Of a stretch of 64,000 bases of DNA, positions 29,322-38,466 are shown one piece after another. The notes below the pieces were generated by a model. That model searched no databases. It had not been told where the DNA came from and saw only the letters and a program-made list of their open reading frames with translations. The position numbers were made by a program, and so were the translations under genes. The stretch spans positions 124,001 through 188,000 of the forward strand of contig NZ_BONF01000011.1 in the NCBI RefSeq assembly GCF_016862575.1. The letters run 5' to 3'. The stretch is from Catellatospora bangladeshensis (GTDB taxonomy: Bacteria; Actinomycetota; Actinomycetes; Mycobacteriales; Micromonosporaceae). The first letter of the stretch is position 1. Each line of letters opens with the position of its first letter.

Positions 29322-29588
29322 TACTGCCTCCCCTGAAGTCGTGCCACGGCACGGTGCGTCCCGTCCGGAACTGGCGCCGAGCCGGTCAGGGGCCCTGCGG
29401 CATCAAGATAAGCGAAAGATCACCGCAGCGGTACACCGGGTCGTGAGTACCGTTCGGTTACGCCGACCGATCGAGCGCAGCAACCCATGCCCGCCGCCGC
29501 GGCCGTTAAACCACCCGGACCGCAACTCTCCGAGAACGATCCGCGAACCAGGCGAAATCGCCCACAATAGGGGGATGTGGGGTAGCCG

Positions 29589-30800
29589 GTGCTCGCCGTA
29601 CTGATGCTGGGCGTGGTGCTCGTCGCGTGGGCCGTCGTCTCACGCCGGGCCCAGCGCTACAGCGTCACCGTCCCCATCGCCATGGCCGCCTCCGGCCTCA
29701 TCCTCACCAGCGGCAGCCACCCGCTGGTCGACGTCGAGGTCACCGGGCCCGTCGTGCGCCATCTCGTCGAGCTGACCCTCGCGTTCGTCCTGTTCACCGA
29801 CGCCACCGACATCAGCATGCGCTGGCTCAAGGAGCAGCGCGGCGTACCCATCCGCATGCTGCTCATCGCCTTTCCCCTCACCGTGCTGCTCGGCTTCCTG
29901 GCCGGGGTGCCGCTGCTGCCCGGCGCCGGCTGGTGGGTCTGCGCCATCATCGGCGCCGTCCTCGCCGCCACCGACTCCACCCCGATCCTGCCGATGCTGC
30001 ACGACGACCGGCTGCCCGCCGGCACCCGGCACACCATCACCGTGGTCAGCGGCCTCGACGACGGCCTGGCCGCCCCCCTGGTCCTGCTCATGCTCGCCGG
30101 GGCGCTGGCCACCGTCGACGTGCAGAGCGTCCTCATCGAGCTGCTCATCGCCCTCATCGCGGGCGTCGTCGTCGGCGTCGGCGGCGCCAAGCTCATCACC
30201 ATGGCCCGCCACCTGCGCTGGAGCACCGTCGAAGCCGAACGCGTCGGCGTGCTCGCCCTGGCGATCACCGCGTTCTCGGCGGCCGAGGTGCTGCACGGCA
30301 ACGGCTTCGTCGCCGCGTTCGTCGCCGGCATCGCCACCCGGGCCACCGCCCCGGGCATGCCGCGCAGCTCGCTGCAGACCGTCGAGGACTTCTCGACGGT
30401 GCTGTCGGCGGCGGTGTGGTTCGTGTTCGGCTCGCTGATCGTGCCCGCGTTCATGGACGGCCTGGAGTGGCGGGTCTTCGTGTACGCGTTCCTCAGCCTC
30501 ACCCTGATCCGCATGCTCCCGGTCGCGCTGTCGCTGCTCGGCACGCACCTGCCGTGGCGCGAGCGCTGGGCGCTGGGCTTCTGGGGGCCGCGCGGCCTGG
30601 ACAGCATGGTGCTCGGCATCATCGCCCTGGAGCAGCTGTCCGGCCTGGACGCCGACTGGGTCGCCGACGTCGTCGTGGTCGTCATCAGCCTCAGCATCCT
30701 GGTCCACGGCCTGTCCGCCCGGTACTTCGCCCGCTGGTGGCTGCACGGTCCGCGTACCAGGCGGCACCCGCCCCGGGAACCGGCGGCCGACGTGAGCTGA
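29589..30800 (+). CDS. CPA1-type cation:proton antiporter
   Basis: A 403-residue membrane protein with about twelve hydrophobic segments. The sequence ELTLAFVLFTDATDISMRWL matches the region where CPA1 antiporters have LFxDxxxI, and SGLDDGLAAPLVL is the core ion-binding segment. It should exchange Na+ or K+ for H+ across the membrane. GTG 29589 is the start. Its end is six bases from the end of a convergent TetR gene. Confidence 0.87.
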   Translation: MLAVLMLGVVLVAWAVVSRRAQRYSVTVPIAMAASGLILTSGSHPLVDVEVTGPVVRHLVELTLAFVLFTDATDISMRWLKEQRGVPIRMLLIAFPLTVLLGFLAGVPLLPGAGWWVCAIIGAVLAATDSTPILPMLHDDRLPAGTRHTITVVSGLDDGLAAPLVLLMLAGALATVDVQSVLIELLIALIAGVVVGVGGAKLITMARHLRWSTVEAERVGVLALAITAFSAAEVLHGNGFVAAFVAGIATRATAPGMPRSSLQTVEDFSTVLSAAVWFVFGSLIVPAFMDGLEWRVFVYAFLSLTLIRMLPVALSLLGTHLPWRERWALGFWGPRGLDSMVLGIIALEQLSGLDADWVADVVVVVISLSILVHGLSARYFARWWLHGPRTRRHPPREPAADVS

Positions 30801-30806
30801 CGCCGG

Positions 30807-31382
30807 TCAGGGGCGGGCGCGCACGATCTCCAGCGCGACCGCGAGCGCCGCCGCACGCGTCGCCTGCTCGTCGTCGTCATCGCCGGGCAGCAGCACGGGG
30901 CCTTCGAGCGCCACGAGCGCCGCCTGGGCCCGCACCCGCCCCGCGAGGTCCGCGCCGGGCCCGGACAGGGCCAGCAGCAGGCGCCGGTGGGCCTGGCGCA
31001 TGTCGGCCACCACCGGCAGGCGGCTGATCTCGGCGTAGTTCTGCCGGATCAGCCGGAGCAGGTCCGAGCCCCACCGGCCGCGCTGCTGCGCGAGCTCGCA
31101 CAGCAGCCACTCGCAGGTGGCCGGGCTGGCGGGCCGGTGCGCGGCGTCGTCGAGCAGGTCGCCGAGGTCGTCGACGTACTCGCGCAGGATCGCGGCCAGC
31201 AGGTCGTCCTTGCTGCGGTAGTGGAAGTACAGCGCCGCCTTCGTGACGCCGAGCCGGTCGGCGATCTCGCGCAGCGAGGTGTTGGCGTAGCCGCGCTCGG
31301 CGAACATCCGCAGCGCGACGGCGAGCGCGCGAGCCCGGGTGTCCCCGCGTCGCGCGCCGCCGCCGGCGTCGGGCTGCGTCAT
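30807..31382 (-). CDS. TetR-family transcriptional regulator
   Basis: A 191-residue regulator with a standard N-terminal helix-turn-helix (ALRMFAERGYANTSLREIAD, then KAALYFHYRSKDDLLAAIL) and an all-alpha ligand-binding part. It lies 6 bases from the antiporter gene, tail to tail, and downstream of the MFS pump on the same strand but behind a strong terminator, so it is probably transcribed on its own. Ligand and targets are unknown. Confidence 0.9.
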   Translation of the reverse strand: MTQPDAGGGARRGDTRARALAVALRMFAERGYANTSLREIADRLGVTKAALYFHYRSKDDLLAAILREYVDDLGDLLDDAAHRPASPATCEWLLCELAQQRGRWGSDLLRLIRQNYAEISRLPVVADMRQAHRRLLLALSGPGADLAGRVRAQAALVALEGPVLLPGDDDDEQATRAAALAVALEIVRARP

Positions 31383-31459
31383 GCTCGTCTCCTTCCTCGG
31401 GTCGTGGGGCCGGGCGGGGTCTGCGATCCTTCCGGACCGGGTGCCGGGTGGGCGTAAGT

Positions 31460-31493
31460 TCAGGGCCGCCGCGGAGGTCCGCGGCGGCCCTGA
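31460..31493. terminator. Terminator of the MFS pump gene
   Basis: A perfect 16-base stem, TCAGGGCCGCCGCGGA with its complement, and a two-base loop lie 18 bases past the MFS stop codon. Confidence 0.75.
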
Positions 31494-31510
31494 GTGTCAG
31501 GCGTGCTCGC

Positions 31511-33172
31511 TCACGTGCGCGCCGTGACGGGGCGGTTGTCCCCGGCGCCGTCGGGCTGGAGTTCGACCTGGTCGAAGGCGGGGGCGCCGTCGATCGCGTC
31601 GGCGGCCACCGCGGCGGTGCGGGCGGCGTCGGGCAGGTCGATGCTGGAGCGCAGGGTGACCGGCTTGAGCAGCAGCGCCGCGATGACGCCGACCACGGCG
31701 ATGCACGCGGACACGATGAAGATGTGCCCGGTGGCGTCGCCGTACGCGGCGGTGACGATGTGCCGGATCGGCTCGGGCAGCGCGGCGATGTTGAGGCTGC
31801 CGCCCCCGGCCGAGCCGCCGCCGGTGGGGATGCCCGCCGCGGCCAGGTCGTGGGTGATCTGGTCGGTGACCCGGTTGGCGAGGATCGCGCCGAGCACCGA
31901 GACGCCGATGGTGCCGCCCAGCGAGCGGAAGAACGCCACGGAGGAGCTGGCCGCGCCCATGTCCTTGAGCGCGACCGAGTTCTGCACTGCCAGGACCAGG
32001 TTCTGCATGCTCATGCCGACGCCCGCGCCGACGGCGAACATGGCGATCCCGACGAACCACAGCGGGGTGAGGTGGTCGATGGTGCCGAGCATCGCGAAGC
32101 CGCCGACCAGGACGATCGCGCCGGTCACGATGTAGGGCTTGACCCTGCCGCTGCGGGTGATCATCCGGCCGGACACGATCGACGAGGTCAGCACGCCGGC
32201 CATCATCGGGATGGTGAGCAGCCCGGACTCGGTCGGGGTGTAGCCGCGGCCGATCTGGAAGTACTGGCCCAGGAACACCGCGCCGCCGAACATGGCCATG
32301 CCCACGGCGAGGCTGGCCAGGATGGCCAGGGCGGTGCCGCGCTTGGTGACGATGTGCAGCGGCACGACCGGCTCGGCCGCGCGCGCCTCGACGAGGGTGG
32401 CCAGCGCCAGCAGCAGCACCGAGCCGCCGGCCATGGCGGCGGTCTGCCAGGACAGCCAGGCGAACGAGTGGTCCACGAACGAGATCCAGATGAGCAGCAG
32501 GCTGACGCCGGAGCTGATCAGCGTGATGCCCAGGTAGTCGATCTTCACGTTGTCGCGCTTGACCGTGGGCAGGTGCAGGGTGAACTGCAGGACCAGCATC
32601 GCGATCACGGCGATCGGGACGCCGATGAAGAAGCACCAGCGCCAGCCCAGCCAGGACGTGTCGGCGATCAGGCCGCCCAGCAGCGGGCCGCCGACGGTGG
32701 CCAGCGCCATCACCGCGCCCAGGTAGCCGTTGTAGCGGCCGCGCTCGCGCGGCGGGATCATCGCGGCGATCGCGACCTGCACGAGCGCCTGCAGGCCGCC
32801 GACGCCCAGGCCCTGGAAGGCGCGGGCGGCGATGAGCTGGCCGGCGTCCTGGGCGAAGCCGCTGACCACCGAGCCGACCACGAAGATGCCGATGGCGACC
32901 TGGATGAGCAGCTTCTTGTTGAACAGGTCGGCGAGCTTGCCCCACACCGGCGTCGCTGCCGTGGCGGTGAGCAGGGTCGCGGTCACGACCCAGGTGTACT
33001 GGGTCTGGGTGCCCTCGAGCGCGCCGATGATCTTCGGCAGGGCGATCGACACGACGGTGCCGGACAGCATCGCCACGAACAGCACGAGCAGCAGGCCGCT
33101 GAGGGCCTCGATCGTCTGCCGGGTGGTCTTCGGTGCCGCGGCGGACGCGTCGACGGCTTGTGGTGCGCTCAT
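31511..33172 (-). CDS. MFS drug:H+ antiporter, DHA2 (14-TM) family
   Basis: A 553-residue EmrB/QacA-type pump starting MSAPQAVDASAAAPK at ATG 33172. Motif A is PVWGKLADLFNKK and motif C VGGPLLGGLIAD, with about fourteen membrane segments. A longer loop before the last segment and a charged tail are usual for the family. It should export hydrophobic or cationic compounds using the proton gradient. It is divergent from a TetR gene with a palindromic operator between them, the common arrangement of drug-induced pumps. Confidence 0.92.
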   Translation of the reverse strand: MSAPQAVDASAAAPKTTRQTIEALSGLLLVLFVAMLSGTVVSIALPKIIGALEGTQTQYTWVVTATLLTATAATPVWGKLADLFNKKLLIQVAIGIFVVGSVVSGFAQDAGQLIAARAFQGLGVGGLQALVQVAIAAMIPPRERGRYNGYLGAVMALATVGGPLLGGLIADTSWLGWRWCFFIGVPIAVIAMLVLQFTLHLPTVKRDNVKIDYLGITLISSGVSLLLIWISFVDHSFAWLSWQTAAMAGGSVLLLALATLVEARAAEPVVPLHIVTKRGTALAILASLAVGMAMFGGAVFLGQYFQIGRGYTPTESGLLTIPMMAGVLTSSIVSGRMITRSGRVKPYIVTGAIVLVGGFAMLGTIDHLTPLWFVGIAMFAVGAGVGMSMQNLVLAVQNSVALKDMGAASSSVAFFRSLGGTIGVSVLGAILANRVTDQITHDLAAAGIPTGGGSAGGGSLNIAALPEPIRHIVTAAYGDATGHIFIVSACIAVVGVIAALLLKPVTLRSSIDLPDAARTAAVAADAIDGAPAFDQVELQPDGAGDNRPVTART

Positions 33173-33282
33173 GCGCACGCCTCCAAGGTGGTTCCGGGGG
33201 TTGGGCTGCGGGCCCCGCGCGCGGGTCGGCAAGGCGGTGCCGGTGCGCGCACGGGGCCCGCACGCCCCAGCATCCAGAATCG

Positions 33283-33314
33283 TTTCCCATTGCGCAAGTT
33301 TTCCCAATGGGAAA
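33283..33314. promoter_or_regulatory. Palindromic TetR operator between pump and regulator
   Basis: TTTCCCATTG at 33283-33292 is repeated inverted as CAATGGGAAA at 33305-33314. The right half also forms its own 15-base palindrome, TTTCCCAATGGGAAA. The site lies between the divergent MFS and TetR starts and probably controls both. Confidence 0.6.
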
Positions 33315-33341
33315 CCAGGCCCGGACCGCTAATCTGTGGTC

Positions 33342-33941
33342 GTGACCACACCCACGGGGCTGCGCGAACGCAAGAAGGAGGCCACCCGCCTCGCCCTGCA
33401 CCACGCCGCCCTGCGCCTGGCCGCCGAGCACGGACTCGACCACGTCACCGTCGAGGCCATCGCCGACGCCGCCGAGGTCTCCCGGCGCACCTTCTCCAAC
33501 CACTTCTCCAGCAAGGAGGAGGCCATCGCCTACGGCGACACCGTCCGGCTGCGCCGCCTCGTCCAGATCCTGAACGAGCAGGACCCCCGCACCGCGCCGT
33601 GGGACGCGCTCACCGCCGCCGCCCGGCAGCTCACCGCCGAGACCTTCGCCGACACCGACCCAGGCTGGCTCGCCCAGCGCCGCGAGCTGCGCCGCCACCC
33701 GTCGCTGGCCGCCCAGCAGATCGCCGCGTACACCGCCATCGAACGCGAACTCGCCGACCAGATCGCCCAGCGCCTCACCGGCCCCGACCTGCCGCTGCGC
33801 GCCCGCCTGCTCGCCGCCACCTTCATGACCAGCCTCCGCGTGGCCATCCAGCACTGGATCGACCACCCCGGCCGCCCGCTGCTCGCGCTCATCGACACGG
33901 CGCTAGCCGCGGCCGCCCCGGCAGAGCGCGGCGCCCGGTGA
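33342..33941 (+). CDS. TetR-family regulator of the divergent MFS pump
   Basis: A 199-residue regulator starting MTTPTGLRERKKEATRLALH at GTG 33342 (GTG 33336 is also possible). The helix-turn-helix is VEAIADAAEVSRRTFSNHFS, followed by the TetR-typical KEEAIAYGD. It is divergent from the pump across a perfect palindrome and is the likely repressor of the pump and of itself. A 9-bp stem-loop follows the gene. Confidence 0.9.
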   Translation: MTTPTGLRERKKEATRLALHHAALRLAAEHGLDHVTVEAIADAAEVSRRTFSNHFSSKEEAIAYGDTVRLRRLVQILNEQDPRTAPWDALTAAARQLTAETFADTDPGWLAQRRELRRHPSLAAQQIAAYTAIERELADQIAQRLTGPDLPLRARLLAATFMTSLRVAIQHWIDHPGRPLLALIDTALAAAAPAERGAR

Positions 33942-33972
33942 CCCGGCACGGCGGCCGTGGACGGGACACGGC

Positions 33973-34003
33973 GCTGCCCGCGACCTCGACGGTGGCGGGC
34001 AGC
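33973..34003. terminator. Stem-loop between convergent TetR and VOC genes
   Basis: GCTGCCCGC at 33973-33981 pairs with GCGGGCAGC at 33995-34003 over a 13-base loop. Confidence 0.5.
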
Positions 34004-34044
34004 ATGAGTTCAGCCGCCACGTGACCCGCCGCGAAGCACCGGTC

Positions 34045-34458
34045 TCAGGAAGGGCTGCCCTGCTGCAGGATCCGGACGGGATTGCCGAACGGGTCGCGGA
34101 TGCCCATGTCGGTGCCGTAGAAGTGGTCGGTGGGTTCCTGCGTGAAGTCGGTGAAGCCGCCCGCCTTCAGTGACTCGTACAGGCCCCGGACGTCGTCGCT
34201 GATCAGGACCAGCCCCGTCAGCGCGCCCTTGGTGACCAGCTCGCGGAGCTGCTCGGCCGTCGCGTCGTCGTGCAGCGGCGCGCCCGGCTGCTCCAGGGAG
34301 ATCTCGGTGCCGCCGCCGGGCGCGCGGACCGTCAGCCAGCGGTAGGAGCCCTGCTGGACGTCGTTGCCCTTCTCCAGCCCGAGCTTGCCGACGTAGAAGT
34401 CCAGCGCCTCGTCCTTGTCGAGGACGTAGATCGACGCGACGTTCAGTTTGGTGATCAT
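34045..34458 (-). CDS. VOC-fold protein
   Basis: A 137-residue glyoxalase-like protein starting MITKLNVASIYVLDKDEALD at ATG 34458, with GAGGAG before it. The C-terminus FYGTDMGIRDPFGNPVRILQ is the standard VOC close, with an FYG-type loop as in stress-induced VOC enzymes. It lies just downstream of an AraC regulator on the same strand and is probably its target or partner. Confidence 0.85.
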   Translation of the reverse strand: MITKLNVASIYVLDKDEALDFYVGKLGLEKGNDVQQGSYRWLTVRAPGGGTEISLEQPGAPLHDDATAEQLRELVTKGALTGLVLISDDVRGLYESLKAGGFTDFTQEPTDHFYGTDMGIRDPFGNPVRILQQGSPS

Positions 34459-34541
34459 CAGGTTCTCCTCGGTGCGCGGTGATCGACGTTTCGCCAGGCT
34501 AGGCGAGTTGCCCGAGCCGCGGCTTATCCGGAACTGCTCGA

Positions 34542-34955
34542 TCAGGCGGCGGGCGCGGCGGCTGCCGTCCGCGGCCGGGTGTGGGCCATCAGAGCGCAGT
34601 TGGGCACGCCCACGGGTCTGGGGCCGCCGCGGTAGGCCGACGGTGCCTGCCCGACGATCTCGCGGAACGTCCGGCTGAACGTGCCGAGACTGGCGAAGCC
34701 GACGTCGAAGCAGATCTCGGTGACGCTGCGGCCGGTCTCCCGCAGCAGGAACATCGAGCGCTCCACCCGCCGCCGCTGCAGGTAGCGGTGCGGCGTCTCG
34801 CCGAACACGTCGCGAAAGCAGCGGCTGAAGTGCGCCGGGGACAGGTGGGCGACCGCCGCGACGGCACGGACGTCGAGCGGCTGGGCGTAGGCGCGGTCCA
34901 TCGCGTCACGGGCGCGCAGCAGGCGCCGGTTCAGTTCCTCGGCCTCTCGGCTCAC
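34542..34955 (-). CDS. AraC-family regulator, DNA-binding domain only
   Basis: A 137-residue protein starting at GTG 34955, made almost entirely of the two-HTH AraC domain (VAAVAHLSPAHFSRCFRDVF, then VTEICFDVGFASLGTFSRTF and REIVGQAPSAYR). There is no ligand-binding domain, as in SoxS/MarA-like regulators. It precedes the VOC gene on the same strand with 83 bases between them and probably activates it. Confidence 0.88.
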   Translation of the reverse strand: MSREAEELNRRLLRARDAMDRAYAQPLDVRAVAAVAHLSPAHFSRCFRDVFGETPHRYLQRRRVERSMFLLRETGRSVTEICFDVGFASLGTFSRTFREIVGQAPSAYRGGPRPVGVPNCALMAHTRPRTAAAAPAA

Positions 34956-35059
34956 GCCGCCATGCTAAAGGCCGGGCCGCTGACCTGCATCTTCGACGTC
35001 CTAGCCGGAAGCTGCGCACCTGTCCTCCGGCCGGGCACACCGGACCCCGCCACAGCCGT

Positions 35060-35126
35060 GAAGATCGCCGGTTCGTGTCGAAACCTGCGGTCTGACCACA
35101 GGTTTCGACACGAACCGGCGATCTTC
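35060..35126. repeat. Palindromic intergenic repeat, type B copy 1
   Basis: Two perfect 28-base arms separated by 11 bases. The outer part reads GAAGATCGCCGGT and the inner part TCGTGTCGAAACCTG. The inner part is shared with the copy at 56805-56867, while the outer part differs there but still pairs. It lies between two minus-strand genes. Confidence 0.8.
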
Positions 35127-35170
35127 GCCAGGCGGGCGGGGTCCGGGCGGCCGGCAGGCGGGCCAGGCGG

Positions 35171-35809
35171 TCAGGCGTGGGACTGGAGGGCGACCGCGGC
35201 GACGGCCGTGTCCAGGGACTTTGCCAGGTCGCGGTGGCCGGGCGGCAGGGCGCGTTGCAGCTGGGTCAGGCGGTCGCGGACCTGGGCGGCGGACAGGGAC
35301 GGCGCGACGATGTCGAGGCCCACGGCGGTGGCCAGGGCGGCGAGCAGGGTCGAGTGCGGGTCGAAGTCCGTCGGTCGGCCTAGCAGGAAGCCGAGCCGGA
35401 CCGCGGGGCGCGTGGCCGCCATCGCGTCCGCGGCCGGGTAGCGGGTCTGCGTACGGCCGGTGAAGGTGCGCGAGGTCTCGCGCCGGATCAGGCCCCGGGC
35501 CGTCATCCGGTAGGCGACCAGCTCGACGATGTCGGCGCGCAGGTGGGCGATCCAGTGGTGCAGCGCGTGGCCCGCGCCGACCCGTTGCAGCTGCACGACG
35601 ACCTGGTCGTTGACCGGGTCGCCGGTCTGCCCCGCGGTCCACCCGGCCAGCTTGCCGTCGGTGACCGTGAGCGTGCCCGCCAGCAGCAGCTCCCCCAGCG
35701 CGGCGGCGGCCAGGCCGCAGCCGAGCATGTCGCCGCTGATGCGCACCTTGCCGCTGTACTCGTCATGTGCCATGTGGAACAGCTCATCGGCCAGCGCGAG
35801 CTCTGCCAT
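35171..35809 (-). CDS. GPP34 (GOLPH3/Vps74-like) family protein
   Basis: A 212-residue soluble protein starting MAELALADELFHMAHDEYSG at ATG 35809. The opening, the GELLLAGTLTV segment and the all-helical body with a LGRPTDFDPHSTLLAAL middle match the GPP34 family. In eukaryotes this family binds PI4P at the Golgi; its role in actinobacteria is unknown. It follows the amidase gene on the same strand after a terminator. A paralogue lies at 42698, also beside an amino-acid permease. Confidence 0.85.
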   Translation of the reverse strand: MAELALADELFHMAHDEYSGKVRISGDMLGCGLAAAALGELLLAGTLTVTDGKLAGWTAGQTGDPVNDQVVVQLQRVGAGHALHHWIAHLRADIVELVAYRMTARGLIRRETSRTFTGRTQTRYPAADAMAATRPAVRLGFLLGRPTDFDPHSTLLAALATAVGLDIVAPSLSAAQVRDRLTQLQRALPPGHRDLAKSLDTAVAAVALQSHA

Positions 35810-35838
35810 CGATTCCCCCCAATGGACCCCGGAAACGC

Positions 35839-35870
35839 GATGTGGCCGGGGCCATCGCCCCGGCCACATC
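35839..35870. terminator. Terminator between amidase and GPP34 genes
   Basis: A perfect 14-base stem, GATGTGGCCGGGGC with its complement, and the loop CATC lie 14 bases past the amidase stop codon. Confidence 0.75.
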
Positions 35871-35883
35871 ACTGTGAAAACCC

Positions 35884-36885
35884 TCAGCGGTACGCCGCAC
35901 CGGCCGCCCGCAGCCGCGCGTGCACGCCGTCGTACCCGCTCGCGCGCAGGTACGACTTCGCCACCTTCGCGACCATCGTGTAGTTGGTGTCGCAGACGTT
36001 GCCGACCGGCGCCTCACCGGCCTGGCTGACCAGCTGCAGCGCGTCGAGCAGGTCGAGGCCGGTCAGCTCGGACACCCAGGTGACCAGGTCGTGCTGGCTG
36101 ATCCGGTACGCGTCCTCCAGCGGCCGGGCCGAGCCGGTGGCCATCAGGTGCGTGTCGGACTCCAGCCGCGGCCACGGCGTGGACACGCCCTTGATCAGGT
36201 CGACGACGAGCACGGTGTCCATGGCCGCCTCGACCGCGACGCCGGACACCTCGCCGTGGCCCTGCCGGGCGTGACCGTCGCCGACGGCGAACAGCGCCCC
36301 CTCGACGTTGACGCCGAAGTACGCGGTCACGCCCGCGCGCAGCTCGGGGGTGTCCATGTTGCCGCCGTGCGCGTCCGGGGTGATCGTCATCCGGGCCTCG
36401 AACGCGCCCGGCGCGACGCCGACCGTGCCGTGCATCGGGTCCAGCGGCAGGTCCACGACGAACTCGGAGTTGCGGGCCGAGTAGCGGGCGGTGCCCGCGG
36501 CCAGGTCGAGGTCGTACACCCAGACCCGCTCCTCCAGCGGCGGCTGCAGCGTCGCGGTGTGCGACGTGGAGGTCAGCGCCCCGAAGTGCGGGAAGGTGCT
36601 GGACACGGCCCAGTCTCGGGCCGGGGTGATGGACACGAAGTGCAGGGCCAGGGTGTCGCCCGGCTCGGCCCCCTCCACGTAGAAGGGGCCGGTGACCGGG
36701 TTGAGGTACGGGAAGCGGCACACCTGCGAGGGCAGGTCGCCGAAGCCGCGTACCACGCCGCCGAAGCAGTCCTCGGTGCGGATCTTCAGCACGTCCCCGG
36801 GGCGGACCTTGGCGACCGGCGGGTTGCCGCCGAACGTGTAGGCCAGCTGCTCCGGCGTCGGGTCGAACTCGATGAACTCCCCCAC
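35884..36885 (-). CDS. Acetamidase/formamidase family amidohydrolase
   Basis: A 333-residue enzyme of the FmdA/AmdA family, which hydrolyses short aliphatic amides to ammonia and the acid. Recognisable segments are EDCFGGVVRGFGDLPSQVC, GPFYVEGAEPGDTLALHFV, then GNMDTPELRAG and GDGHARQGHGEVSGVAVE, which carry the metal and active-site residues. It starts at GTG 36885, three bases after the permease stop codon, so permease and amidase form an operon and the permease may import the amide or a related amine. Confidence 0.88.
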   Translation of the reverse strand: MGEFIEFDPTPEQLAYTFGGNPPVAKVRPGDVLKIRTEDCFGGVVRGFGDLPSQVCRFPYLNPVTGPFYVEGAEPGDTLALHFVSITPARDWAVSSTFPHFGALTSTSHTATLQPPLEERVWVYDLDLAAGTARYSARNSEFVVDLPLDPMHGTVGVAPGAFEARMTITPDAHGGNMDTPELRAGVTAYFGVNVEGALFAVGDGHARQGHGEVSGVAVEAAMDTVLVVDLIKGVSTPWPRLESDTHLMATGSARPLEDAYRISQHDLVTWVSELTGLDLLDALQLVSQAGEAPVGNVCDTNYTMVAKVAKSYLRASGYDGVHARLRAAGAAYR

Positions 36886-36888
36886 GAG

Positions 36889-38340
36889 CTACTCGCCGCC
36901 CATGCCGGACAGCTTGGGACGGCGCCCGATCGCGTAGAGCACGCCGAGCACGACTAGGCCGAGGCCGACCCAGATCAGGCCGGTGATCTGCGAGTGCAGC
37001 TGCATGTGCACGAGCACCGCGATGAGCAGGCCGGCGCCGACCAGCGGCACGATCAGGTGCAGGAACCAGTTGCGGCTGCCGTTGCGCACCACGTAGTGCC
37101 AGATGACGGCGGCGTGCAGCATCAGCCAGGCGACCATGGCGCCGAAGTTCACCATGGTGGCGATCAGGGTGATGGTGTCCTCGCCCTTCTCCAGCAGGAA
37201 GTACAGCGCGCTGCCGGAGATCGCCAGGGAGATCACGGCGGTGAACAGCACCGCGTTGACCGGGGAGGCGTGGCGGCTGGACACCTTGGCCAGGAAGCCG
37301 GGCAGCTGCTTGTCGCGGGCCATGGCGAACAGCAGGCGCGACAGCGCGGTCTGGGCCACCATCGAGTCGGGCAGGCCCCACGCGATCGCGGTGGCGACCA
37401 GGCACAGCGTGGCCAGCCACGGCGCGCCCGCGGCGGCCTCGGCGGCGGCGTAGAAGGCGTTGCCGACCTCGGCGGGGTCCGCGCTGGCGATCAGCGCGGC
37501 GCCGTCGGTGACGAACAGCGACGCCACCCAGGTCTGGGCGATGAAGATGAGACCGGCCAGCAGCAGCACGACCGACATGGCCCGGCCGACCTGGCGGGCG
37601 CCGCCCTTGCTCTCCTCGGCCAGCATCGAGATGCCGTCGAAGCCGAGGAAGCTCAGCGCCGCGACCGACACCGCGCCCAGCACCAGGCCGAAGCTGAAGT
37701 TGTCGGAGCTGAAGAACGCGGTGGTCCAGTCGCCGTTGCCGCGGCCCTCGGCCAGCCCGATGACGCCCATGACGAGGAAGATGCCGAGCACGGCCAGCTC
37801 CGCCGCGATCATGATGTTGATGGCGACGGCGGTGAGCCGGATGCCGAAGTAGTTGATGACGGCGTTGATGACGACGAAGCCGACCAGCCAGATCCCCGCG
37901 TGCACGCCGGGCACCGCACCGTTGATGGTCACCGACGCGACCAGGTACAGCAGGCCGGGCACCAGGAAGTAGTCGAGCATGATCGCCCACCCGGCGACGA
38001 AGCCGACCGCCGGGTGGATGCCGCGCCCGGCGTAGTTGTACACCGAGCCGGCGATCGGGAACGCGCGCACCATCTGGGCGTACGACGACGCGGTGAACAG
38101 CATGACGACCAGGCCCGCCACGTACGCGAGCGCCACCATGCCCGACGACGCCTGGTACACCGAGCCGAAGATCGCGAACGGGGCGATCGGCACCATGTAG
38201 ATCAGGCCGTAGAACAGCAGGTCGGTGAAGCTCAGCGAACGGCGCAGCTGCGGGGTGTACCCGAACTTGCTGAGATCGGGATCACCGGCCGGGGTGGCCG
38301 CGTCCCCCGTGGCCGCCGTGGCAGGCGTTAGCACGGACAT
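36889..38340 (-). CDS. APC-superfamily amino acid/amine permease
   Basis: A 483-residue transporter starting MSVLTPATAATGDAATPAGD at ATG 38340. Twelve hydrophobic segments follow a polar lead. LLFYGLIYMVPIAPFAIFGS is the first-segment motif and YNYAGRGIHPAVGFVAGWAI the second to third. It should import amino acids or amines by H+ or Na+ symport or antiport. It is in one operon with the amidase, and an XRE regulator lies just upstream on the same strand. Confidence 0.9.
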   Translation of the reverse strand: MSVLTPATAATGDAATPAGDPDLSKFGYTPQLRRSLSFTDLLFYGLIYMVPIAPFAIFGSVYQASSGMVALAYVAGLVVMLFTASSYAQMVRAFPIAGSVYNYAGRGIHPAVGFVAGWAIMLDYFLVPGLLYLVASVTINGAVPGVHAGIWLVGFVVINAVINYFGIRLTAVAINIMIAAELAVLGIFLVMGVIGLAEGRGNGDWTTAFFSSDNFSFGLVLGAVSVAALSFLGFDGISMLAEESKGGARQVGRAMSVVLLLAGLIFIAQTWVASLFVTDGAALIASADPAEVGNAFYAAAEAAAGAPWLATLCLVATAIAWGLPDSMVAQTALSRLLFAMARDKQLPGFLAKVSSRHASPVNAVLFTAVISLAISGSALYFLLEKGEDTITLIATMVNFGAMVAWLMLHAAVIWHYVVRNGSRNWFLHLIVPLVGAGLLIAVLVHMQLHSQITGLIWVGLGLVVLGVLYAIGRRPKLSGMGGE

Positions 38341-38466
38341 TGCCGATCCTCCAGAAGTCGTCCGATGTTCAACCGAGAGTGGCGTGTCGCACACGCCCGG
38401 CCTCCCATTGGCGACCACTGATGGCTTCCCGGAAAGGTGTCCTGCCCGGACAGATGCAGGCGACGG

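Noticed and set aside
29640-30880. Long minus-strand frames opposite the cation antiporter
   Set aside because: High-GC shadow of a membrane protein gene with recognisable CPA1 motifs.
31448-34024. 858-codon plus-strand frame opposite the MFS pump
   Set aside because: Asp/Gly/His-rich antisense shadow. The pump, operator and TetR gene explain the region.
38341-38466. Possible riboswitch leader before the permease/amidase operon
   Set aside because: No conserved riboswitch core or extended stem-loop could be found by eye.
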